A stretch of DNA of 34,975 nt from an uncultured Rubritalea sp. (GTDB taxonomy: Bacteria > Verrucomicrobiota > Verrucomicrobiia > Verrucomicrobiales > Akkermansiaceae). Below, one piece after another: positions 16,318 to 23,813 of the stretch. The DNA is taken from assembly GCA_937132085.1 (NCBI GenBank), contig CAKZNV010000007.1, forward strand, positions 1 to 34,975, read 5' to 3'. The translations under genes were made by a program, and so were the position numbers. Under the pieces are notes generated by a model. That model worked only from the letters and a program-made list of their open reading frames with translations, was not told where the DNA came from and did not search any database. Position 1 is the stretch's first letter, and the number at the start of each line of letters is the position of its first letter.

Positions 16318-18173
16318 CTAGTCAGCTTTTCAATCCAGATTGATAGTAGAGAGAGATCCGCAGGAGTGATTCCTGAGATCCTGCTAGCCTGTCCAATCGT
16401 CGATGGGCGAATCTGCACAAGTAACTGTCTAGCCTCATTCTTAAGTCCATTAACTTCCTCATAATCAATATCTTGCGGTATTTTCTTATGTTCCATTTTT
16501 GAGACTTTTTCTACCTGACGTCGTTGACGCTCAAGGTGTCCTGCGAATTTAAAATCAGTCTCAATGATCGGCCAAAGCTCATTATCATATTTAGCAATGA
16601 TTTCCTCAGGAAGCTCTTCCCAAACATTTTCTGGACGTCTAAACCAATGGTCGAGTCGCACCTGTTGATAAGTAGTCGCCTTGATATATTCGGCCGCTTC
16701 AGCTAGCTTTGCGATTTTCTCCTCAGTGCGTCGCTGGCGCTCCTCCGTCACTATGCCCCGCTCAGCAGCTAAAGGTGTGAGTCTCAGATCTGCATTATCC
16801 TGACGCAGCAGCAGGCGATATTCAGCTCTACTAGTAAACATACGATACGGCTCAGTGCAGCCTTTCGTCACTAAATCGTCAATCATCACACCGATGTAAG
16901 CTTGATCTCTACCAAGAATAAATGGCTCTTCGCCTCTGACTTTCAGCACCGCATTCACACCAGCCATCAAACCTTGTGCTGCCGCTTCTTCATATCCAGA
17001 AGTTCCGTTGATCTGTCCTGCAAAGTATAAATTCTCTACAAGCTTCGTTTCTAAGGTGAGCTTAAGCTGAGTGGCTGGACAGTAGTCATACTCCACAGCA
17101 TAGCCTGGACGGATGATCTCCGCATTCTCTAAGCCTTCGATAGAGCGAATAAAATCCAGCTGCACATCGTAGGGCAACGAAGTCGAAACTCCATTAATAT
17201 AATACTCGTGAGTGTGTCTTCCCTCTGGCTCTAGGAATACCTGGTGCCTTTCCTTCTCCGCAAATTTCACTACCTTGTCCTCAATACTCGGACAATAGCG
17301 TGGTCCTACGCCCTCGATCTTTCCAGAATACATCGGTGACTGATGGAGATTCTCACGGATTACATCGTGAGTTTTTGGGTTAGTGTAGGTGATCCAACAC
17401 GGCACTTGTTCCACGTGGAACATTTCATCGCCCCAAGGATTTAGGGTGAAGATGTCATTTGGCTCCTTCTCGATAGTATCATAGAGATAGGAAAATTTAG
17501 GGATTGGGAAATCACCCCCCTGCTTTTCGCACTTACTAAAATCAATTGATCGCCCATTGATACGACATGGAGTTCCTGTTTTAAATCGCTCTACCTCAAA
17601 TCCGAGTTCTTTCAGACTGTCACTGACTGTAGAAATGGCATCGCCCATGCGACCACCTTTTTCGTTTTTTAGACCTACATGCATGAGTCCACGCATGAAT
17701 GTGCCAGCACTTAGAATGACTGTTTCAGCACTGATCTCCATTTGAAGACTCGTTCTGATTCCTTTAACTTTACCCTCTTCTACTAAAATTTCTGCTACGT
17801 TGCCTTGGTGGAGATCCAGATTATCTGTGCTCTCTACTACGTGCTTCATGCGGAATTGATATGCCTTTTTATCGCACTGTGCTCTAGGAGCTCTCACTGA
17901 AGGCCCTTTTTTCTGATTGAGCATTCTCCATTGGATAGCTGTCGCATCAGTATTCAGTGCCATAGCGCCACCTAGTGCATCAATCTCTCGCACCATGTGA
18001 CCTTTCGCTAAACCTCCAATAGCTGGGTTGCAAGACATTGCACCTATCGTATCGAGGTTCTGTGTAAGTATCGCTACAGAGCTCCCCATTCTAGCTGCAG
18101 CCAGTGCAGCTTCTACACCGGCATGGCCAGCGCCAATGACTAAGACATCATACTTTTTAGGATAAAGGAACAT
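16314..18173 (-). CDS. mnmG: tRNA uridine-5-carboxymethylaminomethyl modification enzyme, FAD subunit
   Basis: A 619-residue MnmG (GidA). With MnmE it modifies the wobble uridine of certain tRNAs using FAD, NADH and methylene-tetrahydrofolate. The FAD Rossmann motif is at the N-terminus ([22 protein letters not shown]). MnmG signatures include [46 protein letters not shown] and [16 protein letters not shown], and the C-terminal helical domain binds MnmE and tRNA. Length is typical. The insertion MFHVE before [10 protein letters not shown] is encoded by a parS site. mnmE and rsmG are not adjacent. mnmG often lies close to the replication origin. The esterase gene overlaps its 3-prime end by four bases. 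Confidence 0.97.
   Translation of the reverse strand: MFLYPKKYDVLVIGAGHAGVEAALAAARMGSSVAILTQNLDTIGAMSCNPAIGGLAKGHMVREIDALGGAMALNTDATAIQWRMLNQKKGPSVRAPRAQCDKKAYQFRMKHVVESTDNLDLHQGNVAEILVEEGKVKGIRTSLQMEISAETVILSAGTFMRGLMHVGLKNEKGGRMGDAISTVSDSLKELGFEVERFKTGTPCRINGRSIDFSKCEKQGGDFPIPKFSYLYDTIEKEPNDIFTLNPWGDEMFHVEQVPCWITYTNPKTHDVIRENLHQSPMYSGKIEGVGPRYCPSIEDKVVKFAEKERHQVFLEPEGRHTHEYYINGVSTSLPYDVQLDFIRSIEGLENAEIIRPGYAVEYDYCPATQLKLTLETKLVENLYFAGQINGTSGYEEAAAQGLMAGVNAVLKVRGEEPFILGRDQAYIGVMIDDLVTKGCTEPYRMFTSRAEYRLLLRQDNADLRLTPLAAERGIVTEERQRRTEEKIAKLAEAAEYIKATTYQQVRLDHWFRRPENVWEELPEEIIAKYDNELWPIIETDFKFAGHLERQRRQVEKVSKMEHKKIPQDIDYEEVNGLKNEARQLLVQIRPSTIGQASRISGITPADLSLLSIWIEKLTR
17407..17422. other. parS chromosome-partition site, inside mnmG
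   Basis: TGTTCCACGTGGAACA, a perfect 16-bp palindrome matching the bacterial ParB-binding consensus TGTTnCACGTGnAACA. It lies in the mnmG coding region and is read on the minus strand as the residues MFHVEQ, an insertion relative to E. coli MnmG. An identical copy lies at 18233-18248. ParB loads here and spreads for chromosome segregation. Confidence 0.92.
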
Positions 18174-18232
18174 GGCAGATAGATAGCTTGGCTTACCTCA
18201 ATCGTCAATAATCAACCGCTTCAGTCTACAGA

Positions 18233-18248
18233 TGTTCCACGTGGAACA
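18233..18248. other. parS chromosome-partition site, upstream of mnmG
   Basis: Second perfect TGTTCCACGTGGAACA palindrome, 826 bp from the first, in the divergent intergenic region between mnmG (start 18173) and the DUF6580 gene (start 18314). ParB binding here could also influence both promoters. No parA or parB gene is in the window. Confidence 0.92.
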
Positions 18249-18277
18249 AAGTTAACGAGAATTACATAAAAAACACT

Positions 18278-18306
18278 TTGCCCAGCTAGCAAACTGATAT
18301 TACTAT
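18278..18306 (+). promoter_or_regulatory. Candidate promoter for the DUF6580-pdhAB unit
   Basis: TTGCCC at 18278-18283 and TACTAT at 18301-18306 are separated by 17 bp and each match the sigma-70 consensus at four of six positions. Transcription would begin about at the ATG at 18314, giving a leaderless or nearly leaderless message. Pattern match only. Confidence 0.35.
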
Positions 18307-18313
18307 CTCGTGC

Positions 18314-18892
18314 ATGAGACACCCATGGATTGCCGCTATTATAATAGCAACGCTACTTATTTTGTTCAGAATCACAACTGCACAAGATCCTGATCTTGCG
18401 AACTTTTCACCATTCGCCGCCCTCTTCTTTTGTGGCGCTGCTTTCTGGTCTACTAATAAACTTCTTCTTCCAACAGCTATGTTAGCATGGTTGATCTCTG
18501 GACCTATCGTAAGCTCTCTCCAGGGTTACCCAGCATTCCACGTTACTTCGCTTTTCACCGTCTTAGGATTCGCTGCAATTGTCTGTGTTGGCTTCATGAT
18601 TAAAAATAAGTCCGTCGACAAACTAGTCTTCGGAACAATTGTCGGAGCTACTCTCTTCTACCTTATTACTAACACAGCATCATTTGTAACCGACCCACAG
18701 TATCCTAAAACTCTCCAAGGTTTCACTCAGAGTCTCTGGACAGGATCACCACTAGCCACCACTCCTACTTGGGCATTCTTTAGAAATAGCCTCGTAGCCA
18801 ACACACTTTGCACTAGCTTATTTTTAGCTCTCATGCACATACCAGTCATTCAGAAAAAGACCCAATTTAGCCTCAGCTCATCTAAGGCGTAA
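18314..18892 (+). CDS. DUF6580 family integral membrane protein
   Basis: A 192-residue hydrophobic protein with about five membrane helices and a family look matching DUF6580, a group of putative small-solute or vitamin transporter subunits of unknown substrate. Recognisable are NFSPFAALFFCGAAFW after the first helix, and the TNTASFVTDPQYPKTLQGFTQSLWTGSP segment followed by FFRNSLVANTLCTSLFLAL, which correspond to the conserved loop and last helices of that family. It lies 24 bp upstream of pdhA on the same strand and is likely cotranscribed. Whether it serves pyruvate metabolism, for example cofactor uptake, is unknown. A possible leaderless promoter and a parS site are just upstream. Confidence 0.8.
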   Translation: MRHPWIAAIIIATLLILFRITTAQDPDLANFSPFAALFFCGAAFWSTNKLLLPTAMLAWLISGPIVSSLQGYPAFHVTSLFTVLGFAAIVCVGFMIKNKSVDKLVFGTIVGATLFYLITNTASFVTDPQYPKTLQGFTQSLWTGSPLATTPTWAFFRNSLVANTLCTSLFLALMHIPVIQKKTQFSLSSSKA

Positions 18893-18916
18893 TCATCAAA
18901 CTAAGATTTAATCACT

Positions 18917-19984
18917 ATGGATATCACCACGTCAGACTACTCAGGATACGCGATCAATCAGAAGCTTACTCCAGAAGACAAGATAGACATCTACCGCACT
19001 CTCTCAAGAATGCGTAGATTCGAACAAGGAACTCAGAAGCCATACAGCCAAGGAAAGATGGGGGGCTTCCTCCACCTCTACATCGGCCAAGAGTCTGTAG
19101 CGGCTGGCACTATCTCCCTCTGTGGAGAAAATGATCACGTTATCACAGCTTACCGTTGTCACGCTCATGCGCTCGCATGTGGCATGACTATGGATGAATG
19201 TATGGCTGAGCTATTCGGTAAATACACAGGTTGCTCTAAAGGCAAAGGTGGCTCAATGCACTTCTTTGACCCTGCTAAGAACTTCTGGGGCGGACACGGA
19301 ATCGTTGGTGGTCAGACACCTCTCGGACTTGGTCTAGCATACGGTGTGAAATACAAAGGTCTCAAAGGCTGCTGCCTCTGTTACCTAGGTGACGGTGCGA
19401 TCAACCAAGGCGCTTTCCACGAATCACTCAACATCGCTGAACTTCACAACATCCCAGTGATTTATATCATCGAGAACAACGGCTACTCTATGGGAACTAG
19501 CCAGAACCGTTCATCAGCTTATAAGGACTGCCTAGCACAACGTGCAGAGGCATACGACATGGCTTGGGACATCGTAAATGGTGAAGACATCTACGAGGTC
19601 AGAGCTAAGACTCAGATCGCTATCGACCGTGCTCATAACGAATCTAAACCAACAGTCCTAGAAATCACTACTTACCGTTACTACGGTCACTCAGTAGCTG
19701 ATGCTAACCACAAGAAATACAGAACTCCTGAAGAGATCACTAAATACAAGAATGATCACGATCCAGTGAACCTCTGGAAAAACAGAATCATCGGTGAAGG
19801 AATTATCAGCGAAGAGGAAGTCAAAGCCATCGATACAGCGGCTAAACAAGAAGCAGCAGCAGCGGTGAAATTCGCAGAAGAATCACCAGATCCACCAGTA
19901 GAATCCATCTTCGATGACGTTTACTGGGAAGTCGATAACAACACAGAAGCAGGTAACACTGGTCGCCACTTCTTCAACGATTAA
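18917..19984 (+). CDS. pdhA: Pyruvate dehydrogenase E1 component, alpha subunit
   Basis: A 355-residue thiamine-diphosphate enzyme subunit of the heterotetrameric E1 type. With PdhB it decarboxylates pyruvate and transfers the acetyl group to lipoyl-E2. The ThDP motif is clear: GDGAINQGAFHES starts it and IIENNGYSMGT closes it. Also present are GGFLHLYIGQE, KGKGGSMHFF, GGHGIVGGQTPLGLGLAYG and the loop YRYYGHSVADANHKKYRTPEE, which matches the regulatory loop of mitochondrial E1 alpha. The adjacent pdhB lies 30 bp downstream. The coding strand favours C-ending codons such as CTC and ATC, typical of highly expressed genes here (also argS). E2 and E3 genes are not in the window. Confidence 0.95.
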   Translation: MDITTSDYSGYAINQKLTPEDKIDIYRTLSRMRRFEQGTQKPYSQGKMGGFLHLYIGQESVAAGTISLCGENDHVITAYRCHAHALACGMTMDECMAELFGKYTGCSKGKGGSMHFFDPAKNFWGGHGIVGGQTPLGLGLAYGVKYKGLKGCCLCYLGDGAINQGAFHESLNIAELHNIPVIYIIENNGYSMGTSQNRSSAYKDCLAQRAEAYDMAWDIVNGEDIYEVRAKTQIAIDRAHNESKPTVLEITTYRYYGHSVADANHKKYRTPEEITKYKNDHDPVNLWKNRIIGEGIISEEEVKAIDTAAKQEAAAAVKFAEESPDPPVESIFDDVYWEVDNNTEAGNTGRHFFND

Positions 19985-20014
19985 TACAATTTCACACCAA
20001 ACCATTTCAAACTA

Positions 20015-21010
20015 ATGAGAGAACTAGAATACAGACACGCACTCCGTGAAGCCTTCGACGAAGAGCTAGAACGCGATGAAAACGTAGTCATCATGGGAGA
20101 AGAAGTCGCCCAATATAACGGAGCTTACAAAGTCACCCAAGGTCTATGGGACAAGTGGGGTGACAAGAGAATCGTCGACACTCCTATCTCAGAAGCCGGA
20201 TTCATCGGTATGGGCATCGGCGCATCTATGCTAGGCATTCGCCCAGTGATGGAGCTCATGTTCTGGTCATTCCACTCAGTGGCATTTGACCAGCTAGTAA
20301 ATAATGCTGCGCACATGAGATACATGTCTGGCGGTAAGGCTAACTGCCCTATCGTAGTCCGCGGACCTGCTAACGGAGGCACAAATGTAGGTGCCACTCA
20401 CTCACACACTCCAGAAGGCCTATTTGCGGCATTTCCGGGGCTTAAAGTAGTATCACCTGCCACTCCATCAGATGCTAAAGGCCTCATGAAGGCAGCTATC
20501 AGAGACAACGATCCAGTTTATGTCATGGAGAACACGCTTCTCTACGGCATGAAGGGCCCAGTGCCTGAACCAGCTGACGGAGATCATTTCATCCCACTCG
20601 GTGTCGCTGACATCAAACGTGAAGGCACAGACGTAACACTCGTGGCACACGGTCGCTCAGTGCTCCACGCACTCGATGCAGCCGTCATCCTCCAGGAAGA
20701 GCATGGTATCAGCGCTGAAGTAGTGGATCTACGCTCTATCAGACCACTCGATCAGGATGCTATCATCAACTCTGTGAAGAAGACTAACAGAGCTGTCATG
20801 GTGGACGAGAGCAAGCCATTCTGTGGTGTTTCTGCTCAGATTATCACTCTGATTCAGGAATATGCATTCGATTACCTAGACGCACCTATCAAGCGAGTCA
20901 CTTCACTTGATGCTCCAGCTATCTACGCACCAGCACTCGAAAACGAACAGCTACCAACAGTAGCTAAGATCATCACAAAAGTGCTCAGCATCACACCTGT
21001 TAAGAAGTAG
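20015..21010 (+). CDS. pdhB: Pyruvate dehydrogenase E1 component, beta subunit
   Basis: A 331-residue transketolase-like beta subunit that completes the E1 active site with PdhA. Family motifs are the REALREAF-type start, VVIMGEEVAQYNGAYKVTQGL with the ThDP-activating Glu, DTPISEAGFIGMGIGASM, GPANGGTNVGATHSHTPEGLFAAFPGLKVV, and the C-terminal DLRSIRPLDQDAI and DESKPFCG segments. Length is typical. It follows pdhA by 30 bp, so equal production of both subunits is expected. A short zinc-ribbon gene starts 9 bp downstream. The alpha/beta chains of 2-oxoisovalerate dehydrogenase are close relatives, but the sequence is nearer to PdhB. Confidence 0.95.
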   Translation: MRELEYRHALREAFDEELERDENVVIMGEEVAQYNGAYKVTQGLWDKWGDKRIVDTPISEAGFIGMGIGASMLGIRPVMELMFWSFHSVAFDQLVNNAAHMRYMSGGKANCPIVVRGPANGGTNVGATHSHTPEGLFAAFPGLKVVSPATPSDAKGLMKAAIRDNDPVYVMENTLLYGMKGPVPEPADGDHFIPLGVADIKREGTDVTLVAHGRSVLHALDAAVILQEEHGISAEVVDLRSIRPLDQDAIINSVKKTNRAVMVDESKPFCGVSAQIITLIQEYAFDYLDAPIKRVTSLDAPAIYAPALENEQLPTVAKIITKVLSITPVKK

Positions 21011-21019
21011 TATTTTAGA

Positions 21020-21247
21020 ATGAGTATGATCAAATACACGCATCGACCAGGAGGTTCAGCAAATTGCCCAGAGTGCCGAGAGGCTATCTCTAAAGAGGCA
21101 AATATCTGCCCTCATTGTCGATCTGATTTGAAAGAAAATAAACAATGGCAGGAGCAAAAATCATCTTCAGGATGTGCTGCCATGATGACCATCTCTGCTA
21201 TTGGATTGATCACACTCGCATACACTGTAAAAGAAATTATTAGCTAA
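21020..21247 (+). CDS. Small zinc-ribbon protein with C-terminal membrane helix
   Basis: A 75-residue protein with two CxxC knuckles (CPEC at 16-19 and CPHC at 30-33), which form a zinc ribbon of the type seen in many tail-anchored or membrane-associated small proteins. A hydrophobic stretch at about 52-70 could be a membrane anchor. The start is ATG 21020; an in-frame ATG two codons later is possible. It begins 9 bp after pdhB and precedes a strong terminator, so it is the last gene of the pdh unit. Function is unknown and no link with pyruvate dehydrogenase is established. Confidence 0.7.
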   Translation: MSMIKYTHRPGGSANCPECREAISKEANICPHCRSDLKENKQWQEQKSSSGCAAMMTISAIGLITLAYTVKEIIS

Positions 21248-21270
21248 TTTTTAATAGTCTAACAAAATCT

Positions 21271-21310
21271 AACAAGAGCCATTCTAGTAATCTAGGATGG
21301 CTCTTTTGTT
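21271..21310. terminator. Bidirectional rho-independent terminator
   Basis: Long stem: AACAAGAGCCAT (21271-21282) pairs with ATGGCTCTTTTGTT (21297-21310), with an inner CTAG/CTAG pair and a TAAT loop. T-rich on the right arm and A-rich on the left, so it can end both the pdh unit from the left and the convergent decarboxylase gene from the right. Confidence 0.85.
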
Positions 21311-21321
21311 AGAGTGAATCA

Positions 21322-22698
21322 TTAGACCTCTTTAGAGAAATCAACACTGTCTGAAAACTCTTCAAACTTCTCGAAAAATTCTATAATATCGGACTTTTCT
21401 AAGCGAGAGTTAACAGTCACAAATCTAACAAACGTGTCTTCTTTGAAAACTCCATAGCCTACCATGAGCTTGCCATGGCTAGCGAGTGCATTACAGATTT
21501 TTTCTGGTGGGATGTCTTTGTAATTAAAGCAAACAGCTGTTGATTCATCGAAGCTATATAGCTGGTAGTCTTTATGATTGAGCACATAGTCTCTTCCTAC
21601 ATCTGCTAGGTGGAATAGTTGATCCACAGCACTCTCCAGACCTTGTGTGCCAATGGATTTCCACAGACACCAGAATTTAAAAGCATCATTTCTTCTACCA
21701 CACTGGAGAGATGTTTTACCTAGATTAAAGTCATCACTATCGCCTTGATAAAGGTAACTAGCCTCTTGAGAAAATGACTCTAACAGTTGGCTCTTATGTT
21801 TCGTCACGATCAGTGAACAAGACAAGGGAGTGCCTAACATTTTATGAGGATTCATCGTGAATGAATCACTTCTTTCTAGACCGCCAATGAGATGCTTATG
21901 TTGCTCACTAAAGATAACACTACCACCATAAGCTCCATCTACATGTAGCCATAAATTATACTTCTCAGTGACATCAGCAATTCCATTCACATCATCAAAC
22001 GCTCCGAGAACTGTCGTCCCAGCAGTGACGTTTACAAAGAATGGATGCAAGCCATCATGCATGTCTTTCTTGATCATTTCTTCGAGCTTGGAGACATCGA
22101 TCTGACCTTTATCATTCACATCAATATACCGGACATTCCCCTTCCCTACTCCTGAGAAACTAGCATTTTTAGCAATAGAATAATGAGCATCTACAGAAGT
22201 ATAGAGAACCAGTTGCTTTCTCACACCCTTATGCTGGATTTCAGAATCATAGGCGTCTCTAGCCATCAGCATCGACATGAAATTACTCATCGACCCACCA
22301 GGCGCAAATGTGCCACCAGAGGTCTCTGTTGGATAACCAATGCGTGAACAGATCTGCTGTAAAACCTCAACTTCAATCCCCACATGTGGTCCTCCAACCT
22401 TATACGTATACATGCTAATATTGAGCATAACAGTTAGTAACTCACCCAGCGTCGCTGAAGGCACTCTGCCTCCGAATAGCTGATTAAAGAAAGATTTACT
22501 AGCAGTTCTAGGAGTATTGAGAACGATCTTTTCTAACACAGATTTGAGCTCTGTATCAGAGATAGGTTTATCTTGGATAGCGATGTCAAAGACCTCTTTT
22601 ATGTCCTCAGGAGAACCTAGTTTAACAACTGGATCCGCATCCTCAAGATTGAGTAGCGCATCGACTAATTCATTAAATATTTTCAGTTCTTCCTTCAT
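21322..22698 (-). CDS. Group II PLP-dependent amino-acid decarboxylase (glutamate/cysteine-sulfinate type)
   Basis: A 458-residue pyridoxal-phosphate decarboxylase of the glutamate/cysteine-sulfinate/aspartate decarboxylase group. Visible motifs are SKSFFNQLFGG, NISMYTYKVGGPHVGIE, GGTFAPGGSMSNFMSMLMARD, DAHYS, the PLP-Asp motif HVDGAYGG and the PLP-Lys motif NPHKMLG. The wording of the N-terminal half is close to animal GAD/CSAD and to bacterial aspartate decarboxylases of the PanP type, so the product could be GABA, beta-alanine or hypotaurine. It differs from the acid-resistance GadB family. It stands alone between a terminator and trpS, with 82 bp to trpS, and appears more AT-rich than the adjacent pdh genes. 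Substrate is not resolvable by eye. Confidence 0.88.
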   Translation of the reverse strand: MKEELKIFNELVDALLNLEDADPVVKLGSPEDIKEVFDIAIQDKPISDTELKSVLEKIVLNTPRTASKSFFNQLFGGRVPSATLGELLTVMLNISMYTYKVGGPHVGIEVEVLQQICSRIGYPTETSGGTFAPGGSMSNFMSMLMARDAYDSEIQHKGVRKQLVLYTSVDAHYSIAKNASFSGVGKGNVRYIDVNDKGQIDVSKLEEMIKKDMHDGLHPFFVNVTAGTTVLGAFDDVNGIADVTEKYNLWLHVDGAYGGSVIFSEQHKHLIGGLERSDSFTMNPHKMLGTPLSCSLIVTKHKSQLLESFSQEASYLYQGDSDDFNLGKTSLQCGRRNDAFKFWCLWKSIGTQGLESAVDQLFHLADVGRDYVLNHKDYQLYSFDESTAVCFNYKDIPPEKICNALASHGKLMVGYGVFKEDTFVRFVTVNSRLEKSDIIEFFEKFEEFSDSVDFSKEV

Positions 22699-22780
22699 TG
22701 TAGAAGTAGAGATTCACCCTCATAGAGGTAGATGTAAAGACGCAATTATTCTCACAGATTATACCTGTTAGAAATAGAAT

Positions 22781-23755
22781 TTAGCGTAGACCTACAGCCT
22801 TACGCACTCTGTCTAGAACCTTACTAGATTCAGCTCTAGCCTTCTCAGCGCCATTAGCGATGACTTGATTCACATAGTCTAGATTCTTCTCTAGCTCTTC
22901 ACGCTTGGTTCTAACAGATTCAAATTTCTCCCAGTATGCATCAAACAACTGCTGCTTGAAATGGCCATATCCCATCCCCTGCTCACCGCTGTAGCCATGC
23001 TCCTCGATCATCTGATTCACTGCTGCCTCATCGGCGAAAAGCTTATACAGAGCAATCACAGTAGAGTTATCAGTAGGCTTTGCTTCGACAACTTCATGAG
23101 TAGTAGTAATGATCTTCATGATCGTTTTACGAATCGCTTTCTTACCACCAGTTAGAGGAATAGTATTACCGTAGCTCTTACTCATTTTCTGACCATCCAG
23201 ACCAGGCACCACCGCTGTGGATTCCTTGATCTGAGACTTAGGAATTACGAGAGTCCCCTCTCCAAATTTATCGTTAATCTTACCTGCAAGATCACGCGTC
23301 ACCTCAAGGTGCTGCTTCTGGTCTTTTCCGACAGGGACAAGGTTCGCATCATACAGTAAAATATCAGCAGCCATCAGCGCAGGATAAGCGAAGAGAGCGT
23401 GATTTGCATCAAGCCCCCTATCGACTTTATCTTTATAAGAATGGCAACGTGACAGCAATCCCATTGGGCAAACTGTAGAAAGAATCCATGCGAGTTCATT
23501 CACCTCTGGTATGTCGCTCTGGCGGAAAATTGTCGCCTTTTCGGGGTCTAAACCACAAGCCAAGAAATCGATCGCTAAATCCTGCACATTGGCACGGAGA
23601 GTCGCTGCATCTGACATTGAAGTCATCGCATGATAGTCTGCAATAAAGTAGAATGCCTCGCCTTGATCCTGAAGATTTACAGCAGGTTCCATAGCTCCAA
23701 AATAGTTCCCTATATGAAGCTTACCACTAGGCTGAAGTCCTGTTAAAATACGCAT
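22781..23755 (-). CDS. trpS: Tryptophanyl-tRNA synthetase
   Basis: A 324-residue class I aminoacyl-tRNA synthetase that charges tRNA-Trp. The N-terminus shows TGLQPSGKLHIGNYFGAM with the HIGN form of the HIGH motif. The ATP motif KMSKS is in GQKMSKSYGNTIPL. Other family blocks are YFIADYHAMTS, ILSTVCPMGLLSRCHSYKDK, and LVPVGKDQKQHLEVTRDLA. Length is normal for bacterial TrpS. It has a short upstream gap of 58 bp to the kinase-like gene on the same strand. Confidence 0.97.
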   Translation of the reverse strand: MRILTGLQPSGKLHIGNYFGAMEPAVNLQDQGEAFYFIADYHAMTSMSDAATLRANVQDLAIDFLACGLDPEKATIFRQSDIPEVNELAWILSTVCPMGLLSRCHSYKDKVDRGLDANHALFAYPALMAADILLYDANLVPVGKDQKQHLEVTRDLAGKINDKFGEGTLVIPKSQIKESTAVVPGLDGQKMSKSYGNTIPLTGGKKAIRKTIMKIITTTHEVVEAKPTDNSTVIALYKLFADEAAVNQMIEEHGYSGEQGMGYGHFKQQLFDAYWEKFESVRTKREELEKNLDYVNQVIANGAEKARAESSKVLDRVRKAVGLR

Positions 23756-23813
23756 GCAAGCGATCTAGCCTATATCCAGTTAATTGGCAATAGTTGACTG
23801 TAGCGACCAATAA

